A stretch of DNA of 64,000 bases, from NCBI GenBank assembly GCA_041390465.1, contig JAWKPW010000004.1, forward strand, positions 41,783 through 105,782. Reading direction: 5' to 3'. Position numbers and translations under genes: made by a program. Source of the stretch: JAABRU01 sp041390465 (GTDB taxonomy: Bacteria > Desulfobacterota > Desulfobacteria > Desulfobacterales > Desulfococcaceae). Below the pieces are notes generated by a model, which was not told the DNA's origin, made no database searches, and saw nothing but the letters and a program-made list of their open reading frames with translations. Positions 19,678-28,315 of the stretch are shown here, in pieces; within the stretch, counting starts at the first letter, position 1, and the number at the start of each line of letters is the position of its first letter.

Positions 19678-20421
19678 ATGGAAAACAGAAATGAGGAATA
19701 CGAAGTCATCCCCCTTTCACCGGACGATGTCTTCCCTTTTTCCTGCTCGCGGACAGTTTCCTGTTTCAATGAGTGCTGCAGGGATATCACTCAGTTTCTG
19801 ACACCTTATGATATTCTGCGACTGAAAAGCCATCTGGGCATTCATTCAAATGAATTCCTGAAACAGTATACCACCCAGCATACGGGCCCGGAAACCGGTC
19901 TGCCTGTAATCGTTTTGCGCCAGGATCATTCTTCTGACATGAAATGCCCCTTTGTCCGTCCCGAAGGATGCAGTGTTTATGAAAACCGCCCTTCTTCCTG
20001 CCGGATATATCCTTTGGCCCGGCTGGCCTCCCGTTCCAGAGAAACCGGAAAGATTGCGGAACACTATGTGCTTCTGCAGGAAGATCACTGCAAGGGACAT
20101 TTTGAGAATCATCAGCAGACCGTGGGGGACTGGGTGAAACAGCAGGGGCTTGAAATTTACAATGAAATGAATGATTTGATGATGGAGATCATTTCTTTGA
20201 AAAAACAGGTGCATCCTGCTGCTCTGGATTTCAGGGAGAAGCATATGTTCCATATGGCCCTGTATGATTTGGACAATTTCAGAACCCAGGTTTTCGGCAA
20301 CCGTGCTCTGGATAAACTGGAGATATCCTCCGCAGATCTGGCGGCCGCGGAAAAAGAGGACCCAGCTTTGCTGAAGCTGGGCATCCGATGGGTGAAGTAT
20401 GCCATATTCGGCATGAAATGA
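19678..20421 (+). CDS. YkgJ-family cysteine cluster protein
   Basis: 247 residues with AAGGAG ahead of the ATG. The N-terminal part has FSCSRTVSCFNECC (C23, C29, C33, C34), followed by MKCPFVRPEGCSVYENRPSSCRIYPLA. This is the CxxxxxCxxxCC...C...C pattern of the YkgJ/CxxCxxCC family (PF03692), thought to bind zinc or an iron-sulfur cluster; its role is not known. The C-terminal half is helical without a recognised domain. The SDR gene follows 26 bases later on the same strand, so the two are probably co-transcribed. Confidence 0.85.
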   Translation: MENRNEEYEVIPLSPDDVFPFSCSRTVSCFNECCRDITQFLTPYDILRLKSHLGIHSNEFLKQYTTQHTGPETGLPVIVLRQDHSSDMKCPFVRPEGCSVYENRPSSCRIYPLARLASRSRETGKIAEHYVLLQEDHCKGHFENHQQTVGDWVKQQGLEIYNEMNDLMMEIISLKKQVHPAALDFREKHMFHMALYDLDNFRTQVFGNRALDKLEISSADLAAAEKEDPALLKLGIRWVKYAIFGMK

Positions 20422-20447
20422 CCGCAGACAGGCAGGGGACCCAGGAC

Positions 20448-21266
20448 ATGGAACTCAAAGGAAAAGTGGCATTGGTGCTCGGAGCAGTCAAGGGCATTGG
20501 AAAGGGCATTGGGCTGGCCCTGGCTGAGGAAGGTGTGAAACTCGCGCTCAGTTATTTTGACTGGGAGGAAAGCCTGCCGGAAATGCAGATGGATTTTGCC
20601 GACTCCGGTGCGGAGCATCTGATTGTGAGAACCGATTTGCGGGATACAGAGGCCATCCCCGGACTGATTCAGCAGACAATGCAGCAGTTTGGAAGACTCG
20701 ATATCCTTATTAATAATATTGAGAGGGGCGGATGGCCTGTGGTGCACGGCCCCTATGTCCGGCACCAGTGGGATTTGGAAATGGAAACCACACTGCGTGC
20801 CAAACAGTGGATTTTTCAGGCTGCGCTGCCCCATCTCAAAGCATCCGGAGACGGAGCGGTTATCAATTTCTCTTCCATAGCGGGTGTTGCAGGACGCTGC
20901 GGCCCGGCCAGTTATATCTTCAATGAAGGCTATTCCGCAGCAAACCGGGGCATTTCCCTGCTGACCGAAACATGGGCGCGGCTGGCGGCTCCGGAAGTCC
21001 GTGTCAATGAAATCATGCTGGGCATCTTTGAAACCCGCCACGCGCAGCACACCAGAGGATGGGGACTGCTGACCGGGGATCAGAAACAGGCAGTTTTGGA
21101 TCATACTCTTCTGGGACGCACCGGCAGAATTGAGGATGCTGTCAGGGCAGTGAAATTTGTCATCAGGGATGCCCCTTACATGACCGGCACGGTGCTGCGT
21201 CTTGACGGAGGTTATGTTCTGGGCGGGGAAAAGATCGCACCCATGCCGGAGGGACAGGATCGCTGA
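20448..21266 (+). CDS. SDR-family protein lacking the catalytic lysine
   Basis: About 272 residues from the ATG at 20448, which has GGGG upstream. The Rossmann motif GAVKGIGKGIGLALAE, LINNIERGG (normally NNAG) and INFSSIAGVAG are present. The Tyr lies in GPASYIFNEGYSAANRG, but the Lys expected four residues later is Glu or Asn, depending on which Tyr is aligned. Family members are NAD(P)-dependent reductases or dehydrogenases. Without the Lys, normal hydride-transfer chemistry is doubtful, so a changed or non-catalytic role is possible. The end LRLDGGYVLGG is typical of the fold. Confidence 0.85.
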   Translation: MELKGKVALVLGAVKGIGKGIGLALAEEGVKLALSYFDWEESLPEMQMDFADSGAEHLIVRTDLRDTEAIPGLIQQTMQQFGRLDILINNIERGGWPVVHGPYVRHQWDLEMETTLRAKQWIFQAALPHLKASGDGAVINFSSIAGVAGRCGPASYIFNEGYSAANRGISLLTETWARLAAPEVRVNEIMLGIFETRHAQHTRGWGLLTGDQKQAVLDHTLLGRTGRIEDAVRAVKFVIRDAPYMTGTVLRLDGGYVLGGEKIAPMPEGQDR

Positions 21267-21290
21267 ACCGGATTCAGACAGTATTCCGGT

Positions 21291-23270
21291 TCACGGGATT
21301 TCTGCAAAAGTGGAAACATCCATTTTCCAGTAGATTCCTGCCGGATCATCCGGCCGGGGGACATAATTGAGGGTAAAGCCGTAACGCACCCCCTGATATT
21401 TGACACAGAGATGCAAATCCAGCGCGGCTCCCACCAGTATGCAGCCTTCTGCCCCGCCTGCAGCCTGCGCAAAGCTGGGGATATTCATTTTCCAGTAAAT
21501 TTCTGAGGGATCGTCCGGAAAATATTCCAGAAGAAAGGTATAGAAATTTCCCATGTATTGTGCGCAGATGTTCAGATCAAGACTGTCGGCAATCTGTATG
21601 CAGGAATCTGTCAGAGAGGGGAGCATGACCAGCCCGCTTCCGAATACATTGTCTTTTCCCGGCTGCCCCAGATCCAAGGCATTTTTCTCAAGCCAGGCTT
21701 TGATTTGCGCAGGCGTGTAATCCGGATGCGCCTGTTTTGCCAAAGCGCAGACGCCGGCAGTATGGGGGGCTGCCGCGGAGGTGCCGGGAAATCCTTCTGT
21801 TCCATAGGTACGGGTGGATACCGCATCCGGAGCCACCAGATCCGGCTTGATAACATCCTCTGCATTCGGCCCCTGGGAACTGTAGGATTCAATGGTATAG
21901 GGATCGTCCCAGGGAACCGCGCCCACAGTAATGACATTGGGATTGTCCGCAGGCGGAGCCATTTTCACGGTTCCCAAAGGCAGATAATACTTGAAACTGG
22001 CAAAACTGTCCGCTCCGATATTGAGAGAGACCACCTGATCCGGCGCATCATATTTTTCCACACGGGCATAGTACCGGACACCGGATTTTGGGTAAAAACA
22101 GCATACTTCCATAGGGAAAAAAGGAACTTGCGCCTGAATCAGTGTGGAATTGGTCACATTTCTTCCATACTGATCCGTGATATGCAAATCATAGTCATCT
22201 GTGGTATCCCCCTCGCCCCAGGCCAGAACCGCATATACCGGTATGCCATAGTAAAAATAGGACGGCATGACGATTTCATTTCCGTTTTCCGTGTCTGAAA
22301 AATTCAGAAATCCGTCTCCGTCCGTATCCGTGAATACGGATTTCCAACGCTTTTCCCCGTCATTTCCCGCTGCCTGCACCCATGTGACTCCTTTGGAGAC
22401 AGCGTCATCAATGGTCTGTTTCCACTGCTGCCGGATCGAGTCCAGTTCCTCCATCTGCAGGGAGGCATAATAGGAGGAAAATGAGGAACCATACGCGATT
22501 TCATAGATCAGTTCCGCAATGATGCTGTAATTGATGCCAATGGAACTGCTGACAACATTCACGCCCTGGGAGGCAAGCCAGTTTACGGCATTGTGAAAAT
22601 CCACATCCCAGTCGCCCGCGTTGACCAGAAACATCTGGGCTTCCGGCGCAATGTCATGAACAATCTCGGCACAGGCAGTGCCGTGATCATATGCCAGAAA
22701 ATCTCTGGAGGCTCCCATGATTTTTGCTGTGACTGTCTGCGGCAACTCGGTTCCCAGCAGACGGGAATAACCGTAAAACCCCATGTCAATCACCCCCGCT
22801 TTCACACCTTTTCCGGTCAGCCCGCTGCCCTGCCATTCATCCGCGTTGATTACGCTCCTGCCTTCGGACAGGACAGAACGGGATCGGGGCGTTACAGGCT
22901 TTTTCAGGACGCTGACCTCCGGCCACATGGCTATGGTCCCAATCTCCTGTGCCGGTACTGCCACCTGCACTTTGTTGTAGGCATGGGACCCGATGGTGCC
23001 GCCCAGAGCCTCAATTTTCCTTCTGAAATCAGCAAGCACACTGTCGGGAAGTGTTTGCAGATGATCCGCATTGAGCACAGCCACAATGCGGATATTTCCG
23101 GAAAAGCTTTTCCGGTTCCGGAGAGAGGCGGAATCCTGCCGGGATTCCAGAATCTCTTTGCGGAGAAAGGGGCCGATTTTTGGGGAAAGACTGTCCCGAT
23201 CTTCCGCCCATGAAACAGATGCAAGAATACTGATAATGATAAACGGAACCATAAAAACAAAGCGATGCAT
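21291..23270 (-). CDS. Secreted subtilisin-like (S8) serine protease
   Basis: 659 residues. The signal peptide MHRFVFMVPFIIISILASVSWA gives export. The catalytic residues are D162 (AGVIDMGF), H196 (YDHGTACAEIV), N303 (oxyanion, AAGNDG) and S498 (GTSAAAPH). Residues 315-324 (DTDGDGFLNF) look like a calcium-binding loop within a proprotein-convertase-like insert. The C-terminus has two tandem copies of about 50 residues, each with LDL-x2-C-x2-YxG and IYWKM motifs; they may bind a surface or substrate. The gene stands alone, convergent with the SDR gene. Confidence 0.92.
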   Translation of the reverse strand: MHRFVFMVPFIIISILASVSWAEDRDSLSPKIGPFLRKEILESRQDSASLRNRKSFSGNIRIVAVLNADHLQTLPDSVLADFRRKIEALGGTIGSHAYNKVQVAVPAQEIGTIAMWPEVSVLKKPVTPRSRSVLSEGRSVINADEWQGSGLTGKGVKAGVIDMGFYGYSRLLGTELPQTVTAKIMGASRDFLAYDHGTACAEIVHDIAPEAQMFLVNAGDWDVDFHNAVNWLASQGVNVVSSSIGINYSIIAELIYEIAYGSSFSSYYASLQMEELDSIRQQWKQTIDDAVSKGVTWVQAAGNDGEKRWKSVFTDTDGDGFLNFSDTENGNEIVMPSYFYYGIPVYAVLAWGEGDTTDDYDLHITDQYGRNVTNSTLIQAQVPFFPMEVCCFYPKSGVRYYARVEKYDAPDQVVSLNIGADSFASFKYYLPLGTVKMAPPADNPNVITVGAVPWDDPYTIESYSSQGPNAEDVIKPDLVAPDAVSTRTYGTEGFPGTSAAAPHTAGVCALAKQAHPDYTPAQIKAWLEKNALDLGQPGKDNVFGSGLVMLPSLTDSCIQIADSLDLNICAQYMGNFYTFLLEYFPDDPSEIYWKMNIPSFAQAAGGAEGCILVGAALDLHLCVKYQGVRYGFTLNYVPRPDDPAGIYWKMDVSTFAEIP

Positions 23271-23501
23271 GGCAGCCTCCTTTTTAAGCAGTTTGTCAAA
23301 CAGGATTTAATTCATCAGCAAATACTCCCTTTTTCTCTGTTTTTCAACAGACAAAACATTTTTGTCATCAGGCCCTTTTGAAAACAATTGACATTCATCC
23401 GGCAATCCCCTATTGTCTGTATTCCCATGATATGAAGGTTGGAATGCCGCAGCAGATATTCTGTGTTCCGAACTTATAAATTTTATCCTGTTTTTTCATA
23501 T

Positions 23502-24668
23502 ATGGAAACAAAAAACGATTCTGTTTTGTCCCTGCTGGCGGTCAGCAGTGAACCGCATCTGTGCAGCGCGCTGACAGCATATGCGAAAAATGAATGCAGC
23601 GTGTTTCCTGCTGAAACCGTGCTGAAAGCACTGGATATGCTTTCTCAGGCTCCCTTTGACATCCTGCTTGCAGATCTGGAAGACTGCAAAAGAGACATTG
23701 TAAAACTTTTTGTAATGGCCAAAAAAAAGGAGCCCGGTCTGCATCTGGTGGCGGCAATGGATGCAGACACCGGAATGCCGGAAGGAAAAATCATGGAACA
23801 CAGCCGCATCACCTTTATCGGAAAACCGTTCACAGCAGATGATTTCGGACAGAAGATCCGAGCCGGAATGCGGGATGCGGAAAGACGGACACATCCCCTG
23901 AGCATATTTGATGTGGTTCTTCTCTATTCCCTGTGCCGGGAAAATCTGATGCTCACAGTGACACGGCAGTGCAGAACGGAAAAAAATTCCGGAACCCTGT
24001 ATTTTGAAAACGGCGGAATCAGCAGCGCGGGCAGCGGCAGCCTTCTCGGCGAGGATGCATTTTATGAAATCATGCGCTGGACGGATGTCCGGTTTGCGGA
24101 ACGCAGGGGAGAAACAGCAAAATTCAGGGATATTACGCGAACCAGAGAGGATCTTCTTCTGGAGGTGATCCGGCATTCGGATCGGGAACTCCGCATGATG
24201 GCAACCCAGGAATTCCGGGTGGATGAAGTGACTCCGGTTCTGTCCGTATCTGACGGGTCAGAGAAAGAGTCCGGCGATCAGAATCCCAGTGAAGCGGAAC
24301 TGACCGCCCTTGCCTGCCGGCTCGGCATTTCCAAAATTCTGAAAGAACTCAGGGATGGAACGGACAGCCTGGAAAATGCCATTGTGACAGACACAGAAGG
24401 CATGATACTGGCAGAACTGTATCCGGAAAGCGCACAGCCCCTGCACCGCATTGTCATGAATGCACTGGATTTCTGTTATAAACAGTCCCTCTGGCCGGAA
24501 TCGGAAGGACTGGAGGAAATGCTCCTTTTCTGCCAGAAGGGCATCATCATGCTCTTTCCTGTTTCAGACAAAGGGATTATGGGCATTGCCGTCCGGCATC
24601 ACAATTTCGGTCTGATCCGGCAGATCTGTGAAAATGCTGCGGCACAGATTGAAAAAATTCTCAGGTAA
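23502..24668 (+). CDS. Pseudo-receiver, DUF4388 and roadblock-like protein
   Basis: 388 residues from the ATG at 23502. Residues 5-125 resemble a response-regulator receiver (FDILLADLED, later FIGKPFT), but the acidic cluster that binds magnesium is missing. The middle section (about 135-245) is DUF4388-like, with NSGTLYFENGGISSAGSGSLLGEDAFYEIMRW. The C-terminal part is roadblock/LC7-like (ENAIVTDTEGMILAELYP, IMLFPVSDKGIMGIAV). Such proteins often regulate small GTPases or gliding and cell-polarity systems in deltaproteobacteria. The next gene is 11 bases away and has a similar fold, suggesting partners. Confidence 0.7.
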   Translation: METKNDSVLSLLAVSSEPHLCSALTAYAKNECSVFPAETVLKALDMLSQAPFDILLADLEDCKRDIVKLFVMAKKKEPGLHLVAAMDADTGMPEGKIMEHSRITFIGKPFTADDFGQKIRAGMRDAERRTHPLSIFDVVLLYSLCRENLMLTVTRQCRTEKNSGTLYFENGGISSAGSGSLLGEDAFYEIMRWTDVRFAERRGETAKFRDITRTREDLLLEVIRHSDRELRMMATQEFRVDEVTPVLSVSDGSEKESGDQNPSEAELTALACRLGISKILKELRDGTDSLENAIVTDTEGMILAELYPESAQPLHRIVMNALDFCYKQSLWPESEGLEEMLLFCQKGIIMLFPVSDKGIMGIAVRHHNFGLIRQICENAAAQIEKILR

Positions 24669-24679
24669 GGAAACGTGCA

Positions 24680-25054
24680 GTGTCAGAATGCGAACGTATC
24701 CGGGATGTTTTGGAACATCTTGCAGCAGATCTGAACGGAACTGAGGAAATCGCTGTGCTTCGGGAGGACGGAACGGTTCTCTGCTGTTTTCCGGAAAAAA
24801 GTGAAAACGCGGTAATTTTTACTGTGGATCTTCTGTCCGGAATCGGGGAGGAGATGGCCTGTCCGGAAATGGGGGACATGACAGGTCTCATTCTTAAAGG
24901 AAAAGAGCATTTTGCCGCCTGTTACCGGATACCGGACATGGATGCTGTTGTGGGGCTGTATGGAAAATCCGCGGTGAATTTCGGGCTGCTGAATTCCGCT
25001 TCCCGGAGTGCATGCTCCAGAATCCGGGAAATTCTCTATGTGCCGGAAGAATAA
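24680..25054 (+). CDS. Small roadblock/LC7-like protein
   Basis: 124 residues with a GTG start preceded by AGGAA. The pattern EEIAVLREDGTVLCCFPE, then GIGEEMACPEMGDMTGLILKGKEHFAACYRIPDMDAVVGLYG is that of a roadblock/MglB-like domain of five strands and two helices. It has no signal peptide or membrane segment. It lies between the DUF4388 protein gene and the membrane protein gene with short spacers, so all three are probably one operon. No MglA-type GTPase gene is nearby. Confidence 0.55.
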   Translation: MSECERIRDVLEHLAADLNGTEEIAVLREDGTVLCCFPEKSENAVIFTVDLLSGIGEEMACPEMGDMTGLILKGKEHFAACYRIPDMDAVVGLYGKSAVNFGLLNSASRSACSRIREILYVPEE

Positions 25055-25098
25055 GCGCATTGCTTCCGCTTTCACCGGAGCGGGGGAAAGGACGGAAC

Positions 25099-25791
25099 AT
25101 GACCGGTATCCTGAACAAATCCCTTGCACTTGCCCTGAGTTGCGTCTTTCTCACCATCCCCTGGTTTCACTATCTCATCTTCCTTGCCCCGGAAAAAGCC
25201 CTGCTGCCCATGATCCCGAATCCGAATGCAGTTCTGGGTGCCGAACTCTTTCTTCTTTTTGTCATCTGTTTTCTCTCGTCCATAGCCGGCTTCACTTTTT
25301 CCAAAAGAGTTGGACTTCCGGGTTTTGGCACAGCGGAAAACTGGATGCGCGACCTTCCCCTGCTTGCCTTTCTGGGATTTGGCATGATTGTTTTTTCCTG
25401 GCTGCTTTTTGATCGTCATTTCATACAGATTTCACCGGTTTCCTATCCGGATCATCCGGTATATCTTCTGTTTTTTCCTCTCAAGGGAGCCCTTGCAGAT
25501 GAAATCATCATGCGTTTCTGCCTGCTGACGATCTGCATCGGCCTTCTGCGCCGCAGAATTGCAGGGATTGTGATTGTATCCGGGTTCGCGTCTGTGCTGA
25601 CCCTGAAATATTTCCGCTTTATCGGCATTTCTCCGGGTTTCAATTATCTTTTTGTCATGCAGATGCTGCTTTCCTTTGTTTCCAATTTTCTGCTCGGATA
25701 TGTGTATGTCACCCGCGGACTTCTGTCTTCCATGACCCTGAAACTGATATTTGGCGCCAAATATGTGCTGATTGTTCTTTTCAGATCATGA
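25099..25791 (+). CDS. CPBP/CAAX-protease-like membrane protein
   Basis: About 230 residues from the ATG at 25099, preceded by GGGGGAAAGG. There are about seven hydrophobic segments. The motif KGALADEIIMRFCLL at about residues 136-150 resembles the EExxxR motif of CPBP intramembrane proteases, with Asp in place of the first Glu. Later segments (LRRRIAGIVIVSGFASVLTLKYFRF, FVSNFLLGYVYVTRGLLSSM) follow the usual order of that family. It is third in the DUF4388/roadblock operon. Whether it cleaves substrates is unknown. Confidence 0.6.
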   Translation: MTGILNKSLALALSCVFLTIPWFHYLIFLAPEKALLPMIPNPNAVLGAELFLLFVICFLSSIAGFTFSKRVGLPGFGTAENWMRDLPLLAFLGFGMIVFSWLLFDRHFIQISPVSYPDHPVYLLFFPLKGALADEIIMRFCLLTICIGLLRRRIAGIVIVSGFASVLTLKYFRFIGISPGFNYLFVMQMLLSFVSNFLLGYVYVTRGLLSSMTLKLIFGAKYVLIVLFRS

Positions 25792-25822
25792 TTCTTGCTG
25801 ACACTTTTTCCGGCCATCTGCG

Positions 25823-26191
25823 ATACCGATTCGCCATTGATTTTATACAGTCCTGTCAGTTTGTTGTGACCTCTTTGTGCCGTCTTTGTGCCCCTTGCGG
25901 TTAAAACAAACCTGACAGAAAACATGCTGATAGCGGGTCAAATCCGTTGATCTGTTCGCTGATTCCTGCCCGGAAAAATCCGAACAGATTGACATTGTTG
26001 CAGAAAAAATGCAGAAAAAAAACAGGAATCCCGGATGGGATGATATTGTCAACCAGTCTGACCCACTATCAACATGCTTTACGGAAGGCAGTGCCGATTC
26101 ACCGCCGATTTTATGCGGTGCTTTCAGTTTTTTGTGACCTTTGTGCCGTCTTCGTGTCCTTTGTGGTTAAAAATCAAAGGAGAATCAGTAT
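25823..26191. repeat. Dispersed TIR element interrupted by a GATAGYGGG MITE
   Basis: It starts ATACCGATTCGCCATTGA, ends AGGAGAATCAGTAT, and has the usual TTTGTGACC...GTGTCCTTTG interior. The middle is split by the 144-bp element at 25928-26071. Confidence 0.7.
25928..26071. mobile_element. MITE with TGATAGYGGGTCA ends
   Basis: The ends TGATAGCGGGTCA and TGACCCACTATCA are inverted repeats, and ACATGC lies on both sides (25922-25927, 26072-26077) as a 6-bp duplication. The 144-bp element is non-coding. It is nested within another repeat element, so it arrived later. Confidence 0.75.
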
Positions 26192-26192
26192 A

Positions 26193-26364
26193 ATACCAAA
26201 TCGTCATTGAATTTGTGCAGTGCCTGCCTTTTACGTCAGGGGAGGGGGAGTCCCGGACTGAAAGGCAGGCACTGAAATGATCCGGAAATCCGGCCAGAAT
26301 TCCGTTTCACTTCATTCCGGCATTCCGGAATCGGACAGACATGGTTTCAATGGCGAATTGGTAT
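26193..26364. repeat. Dispersed TIR element, long internal type
   Basis: It runs from ATACCAAATCGTCATTGAA to TTCAATGGCGAATTGGTAT and has the same interior as the copies at 6265 and 41861 (GAAATGATCCGGAAATCC, ATTCCGTTTCACTTC). It directly abuts the element ending at 26191. Confidence 0.75.
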
Positions 26365-26464
26365 GACACGCATATGAAATCTGAAAACTGACAGAGGAGT
26401 GAACGCTGCAAGACATTGCATCTTCGCGGCATTTCAAAAAAATCTGTCTGAAAGGTGAAAAAAT

Positions 26465-27436
26465 ATGTATGCTCTGCAACTGGAAAAAATCGGTTTGCTG
26501 AAAGAAAAAGAAATTCCGATCCCCAAACCCGGCCCCGGTGAGGTGCTGCTTCGTGTCATGCACTGCGCTGTGTGCCGGACGGATGCCAAAATGTGGAAAC
26601 AGGGACAGCGGGATTTGGTTCTGCCCAGAGTTCTGGGGCATGAAATCTGCGGCATTCTCCCGGAAAGCGGAAAAAGGTTTGCGGTATGGCCCGGAAATTC
26701 CTGCGGATGCTGTGCCTTCTGCCAAAGCGGACAGGAAAATCTGTGTCTTCACATGCAGATTCTGGGATTTCACAAAGACGGCGGATTTGCCGAATATGCG
26801 GCTGTGCAGGAAAAAAGCCTGATTCCCGTGCCTGACGGGCTGCCCAGCGAACTGGCCTGTCTGGCTGAACCTCTGGGCTGCACCCTGAATGCAATGGAAC
26901 AGTCCGGAGTGAAAGAAAATCAGAAAGTGCTGATTTACGGCGCAGGCCCGGTGGGACTGATGGCCGGAATCTCTGCCCGGTATCTGGGCGCAGTTCCCTT
27001 TGTCATGGAAATCCGGCCCGAACGCACAGCGCTGAGCAAAGCATTCCGGGAGCAAATCGGTATGGATGTATGCGGAAATGAGATGAAATTTGACATTGCT
27101 GTCAATGCTGCCCCGTCCACCGACACATTTGCACACGGCCTGTCCCGTCTCCGTGCCGGTGGAAGTTTCTGCCTGTTCAGCGGACTGACAGACGGAAAAG
27201 AGATTTCTTCCGTTCAGCTCAATGAAATTCATTACCGCCAGTTGCAGATATGCGGTGCATACGGATGCACCAAAAAGCAGATGGAAACTGCCCTGAACAT
27301 TCTCACAGAATACGGCAGGGAGGCTGCCCTGCTCACAGAAAAACAGATTGATTTGCATCAGGTTCCGGAAATTCTGCCCCGGATACTGGCGGGACAGGCA
27401 ATGAAACATGTGATTCGGATAAGCAGGCAATCCTGA
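26465..27436 (+). CDS. Zinc-dependent alcohol dehydrogenase-like oxidoreductase
   Basis: 323 residues with AAAGGTG ahead of the ATG. A GroES-like N-terminal domain has C37 and GHE (H59, E60) as catalytic-zinc ligands. The structural zinc is held by C80, C83, C86 and C94. The Rossmann domain shows KVLIYGAGPVGLMAG. The protein resembles the threonine/sorbitol dehydrogenase branch of medium-chain dehydrogenases but is 20-30 residues shorter; the cofactor region after VMEIRPERT is abridged. The substrate cannot be told. It is a single gene flanked by repeats. Confidence 0.85.
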   Translation: MYALQLEKIGLLKEKEIPIPKPGPGEVLLRVMHCAVCRTDAKMWKQGQRDLVLPRVLGHEICGILPESGKRFAVWPGNSCGCCAFCQSGQENLCLHMQILGFHKDGGFAEYAAVQEKSLIPVPDGLPSELACLAEPLGCTLNAMEQSGVKENQKVLIYGAGPVGLMAGISARYLGAVPFVMEIRPERTALSKAFREQIGMDVCGNEMKFDIAVNAAPSTDTFAHGLSRLRAGGSFCLFSGLTDGKEISSVQLNEIHYRQLQICGAYGCTKKQMETALNILTEYGREAALLTEKQIDLHQVPEILPRILAGQAMKHVIRISRQS

Positions 27437-28086
27437 AGGGGCTTTGAAAAGTCTGTTTTCCCCCTTTTGAAAAGGGAGGCTGGCTTTGCGTGAGATCAGC
27501 CGGACGGAGAATATTTCCTGCATCCGCCCGGAAAGTCCCCCCAATCCCCCTTTGAAAAAGGAAGAAATGATGACCGCGGACTTTCCGGACACTCCAAACT
27601 TTCAGATATGAGAAATTTGCTGACAGGTCAAAACGATTGACATTCCGTGTTTAACCGCAGAGTTCTCTCATACCAATTCTCGATTGATTTGACACTGTCA
27701 CGGGATGATCCGGAGAAATGCAAAAATTAAGGGGAGCAGTTTTTTGCACAGACGGAACCGCAATATCGGATCAAACCAATGGCGAATCCATATCAGAGAG
27801 GCACAGATTTTTTTGTATGAAACTCTTATTGAACAAAGAACAGCCGCTTTGCCCCACTGCTGAAAATTTTCTGATTTCAACCCAAAAAAATGCAAAGAGA
27901 CCGCAAAGGGCACAAAAATATCCGGCTGCACACAGACTTGACACAGTTACTTAGAATGATTATATATAAAACTGTATATTTTTGGCAAAAGTCAAAACGG
28001 CTGAAAAAAATCGCAGAACGGGATTCAACCTCATCCCTGCGGAAAATCATCGGCAGATTTGACCCGCCACTGAACGTTTCTTGCAT
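27437..28086. other. Repeat-rich intergenic region
   Basis: It holds CCCCCTTTTGAAAAGGG-type fold-back sequence at about 27460-27560, a dispersed element at 27670-27796 (starting ATACCAATTCTCGATTGA and ending GGCGAATCCATAT), and AT-rich sequence to 28080. The 27670 element is homologous to the one at 29435-29544. No gene is seen. Confidence 0.55.
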
Positions 28087-28100
28087 AAGGAGGTACTTTT

Positions 28101-28133
28101 ATGAAAGGTATTTTCCTGAAATTGCCAAGTTAA
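28101..28133 (+). CDS. Ten-residue leader peptide
   Basis: AAGGAGGT at 28087-28094 is a perfect ribosome site six bases before the ATG of MKGIFLKLPS. A strong hairpin with a T-run begins two bases after the stop. A short peptide followed at once by a terminator resembles an attenuation leader, but no codon bias toward one amino acid is seen. It might also be the last remnant of a lost gene. Confidence 0.5.
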   Translation: MKGIFLKLPS

Positions 28134-28134
28134 T

Positions 28135-28181
28135 GCCTTCTTCAGATTTTTGAATCTGGAAGAAGGCTTTTGCGTTTTTTT
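28135..28181 (+). terminator. Intrinsic terminator after the leader peptide
   Basis: GCCTTCTTCAGATT pairs with AATCTGGAAGAAGGC (one bulged G) around a small loop, and TTTTGCGTTTTTTT follows. The c-di-GMP riboswitch begins within a few bases of its end. Confidence 0.85.
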
Positions 28182-28183
28182 GT

Positions 28184-28254
28184 CCTGACAAAGCCAAACC
28201 TGCCGCAAGACAGGGACGGAAAGCCGCGGATCTCAATGAGACAGCCGGGTTGCA
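28184..28254 (+). promoter_or_regulatory. Cyclic-di-GMP-I (GEMM) riboswitch
   Basis: The sequence has the GEMM-I landmarks in order: AAAGCCAAACC, a hairpin with a GCAA loop (CCTGCCGCAAGACAGG), GGACGGAAAGCC, a second hairpin (GGATCTCAATGAGACAGCC) and GGGTTGC. The 3' strand GCCGGGTTGC is shared with the terminator stem that follows, so ligand binding and termination should exclude each other. That arrangement predicts an ON switch, in which c-di-GMP favours read-through into the PEP-CTERM gene. Confidence 0.88.
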
Positions 28255-28280
28255 TACGTAAGCAGCCCGGCTTTTTTATT
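28243..28280 (+). terminator. Riboswitch expression-platform terminator
   Basis: AGCCGGGTTGC (28243-28253) pairs with GCAGCCCGGCT (28262-28272), followed by TTTTTTATT. It overlaps the aptamer's 3' strand and lies 36 bases before the PEP-CTERM start codon. Confidence 0.85.
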
Positions 28281-28315
28281 GGAATGCAACAATCAGTAAA
28301 GAAAAGGAGAAAAAA

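Noticed and set aside
26312..27592. Open frame of about 425 codons on the minus strand
   Set aside because: Antisense to the alcohol dehydrogenase gene, and it runs through a repeat element.
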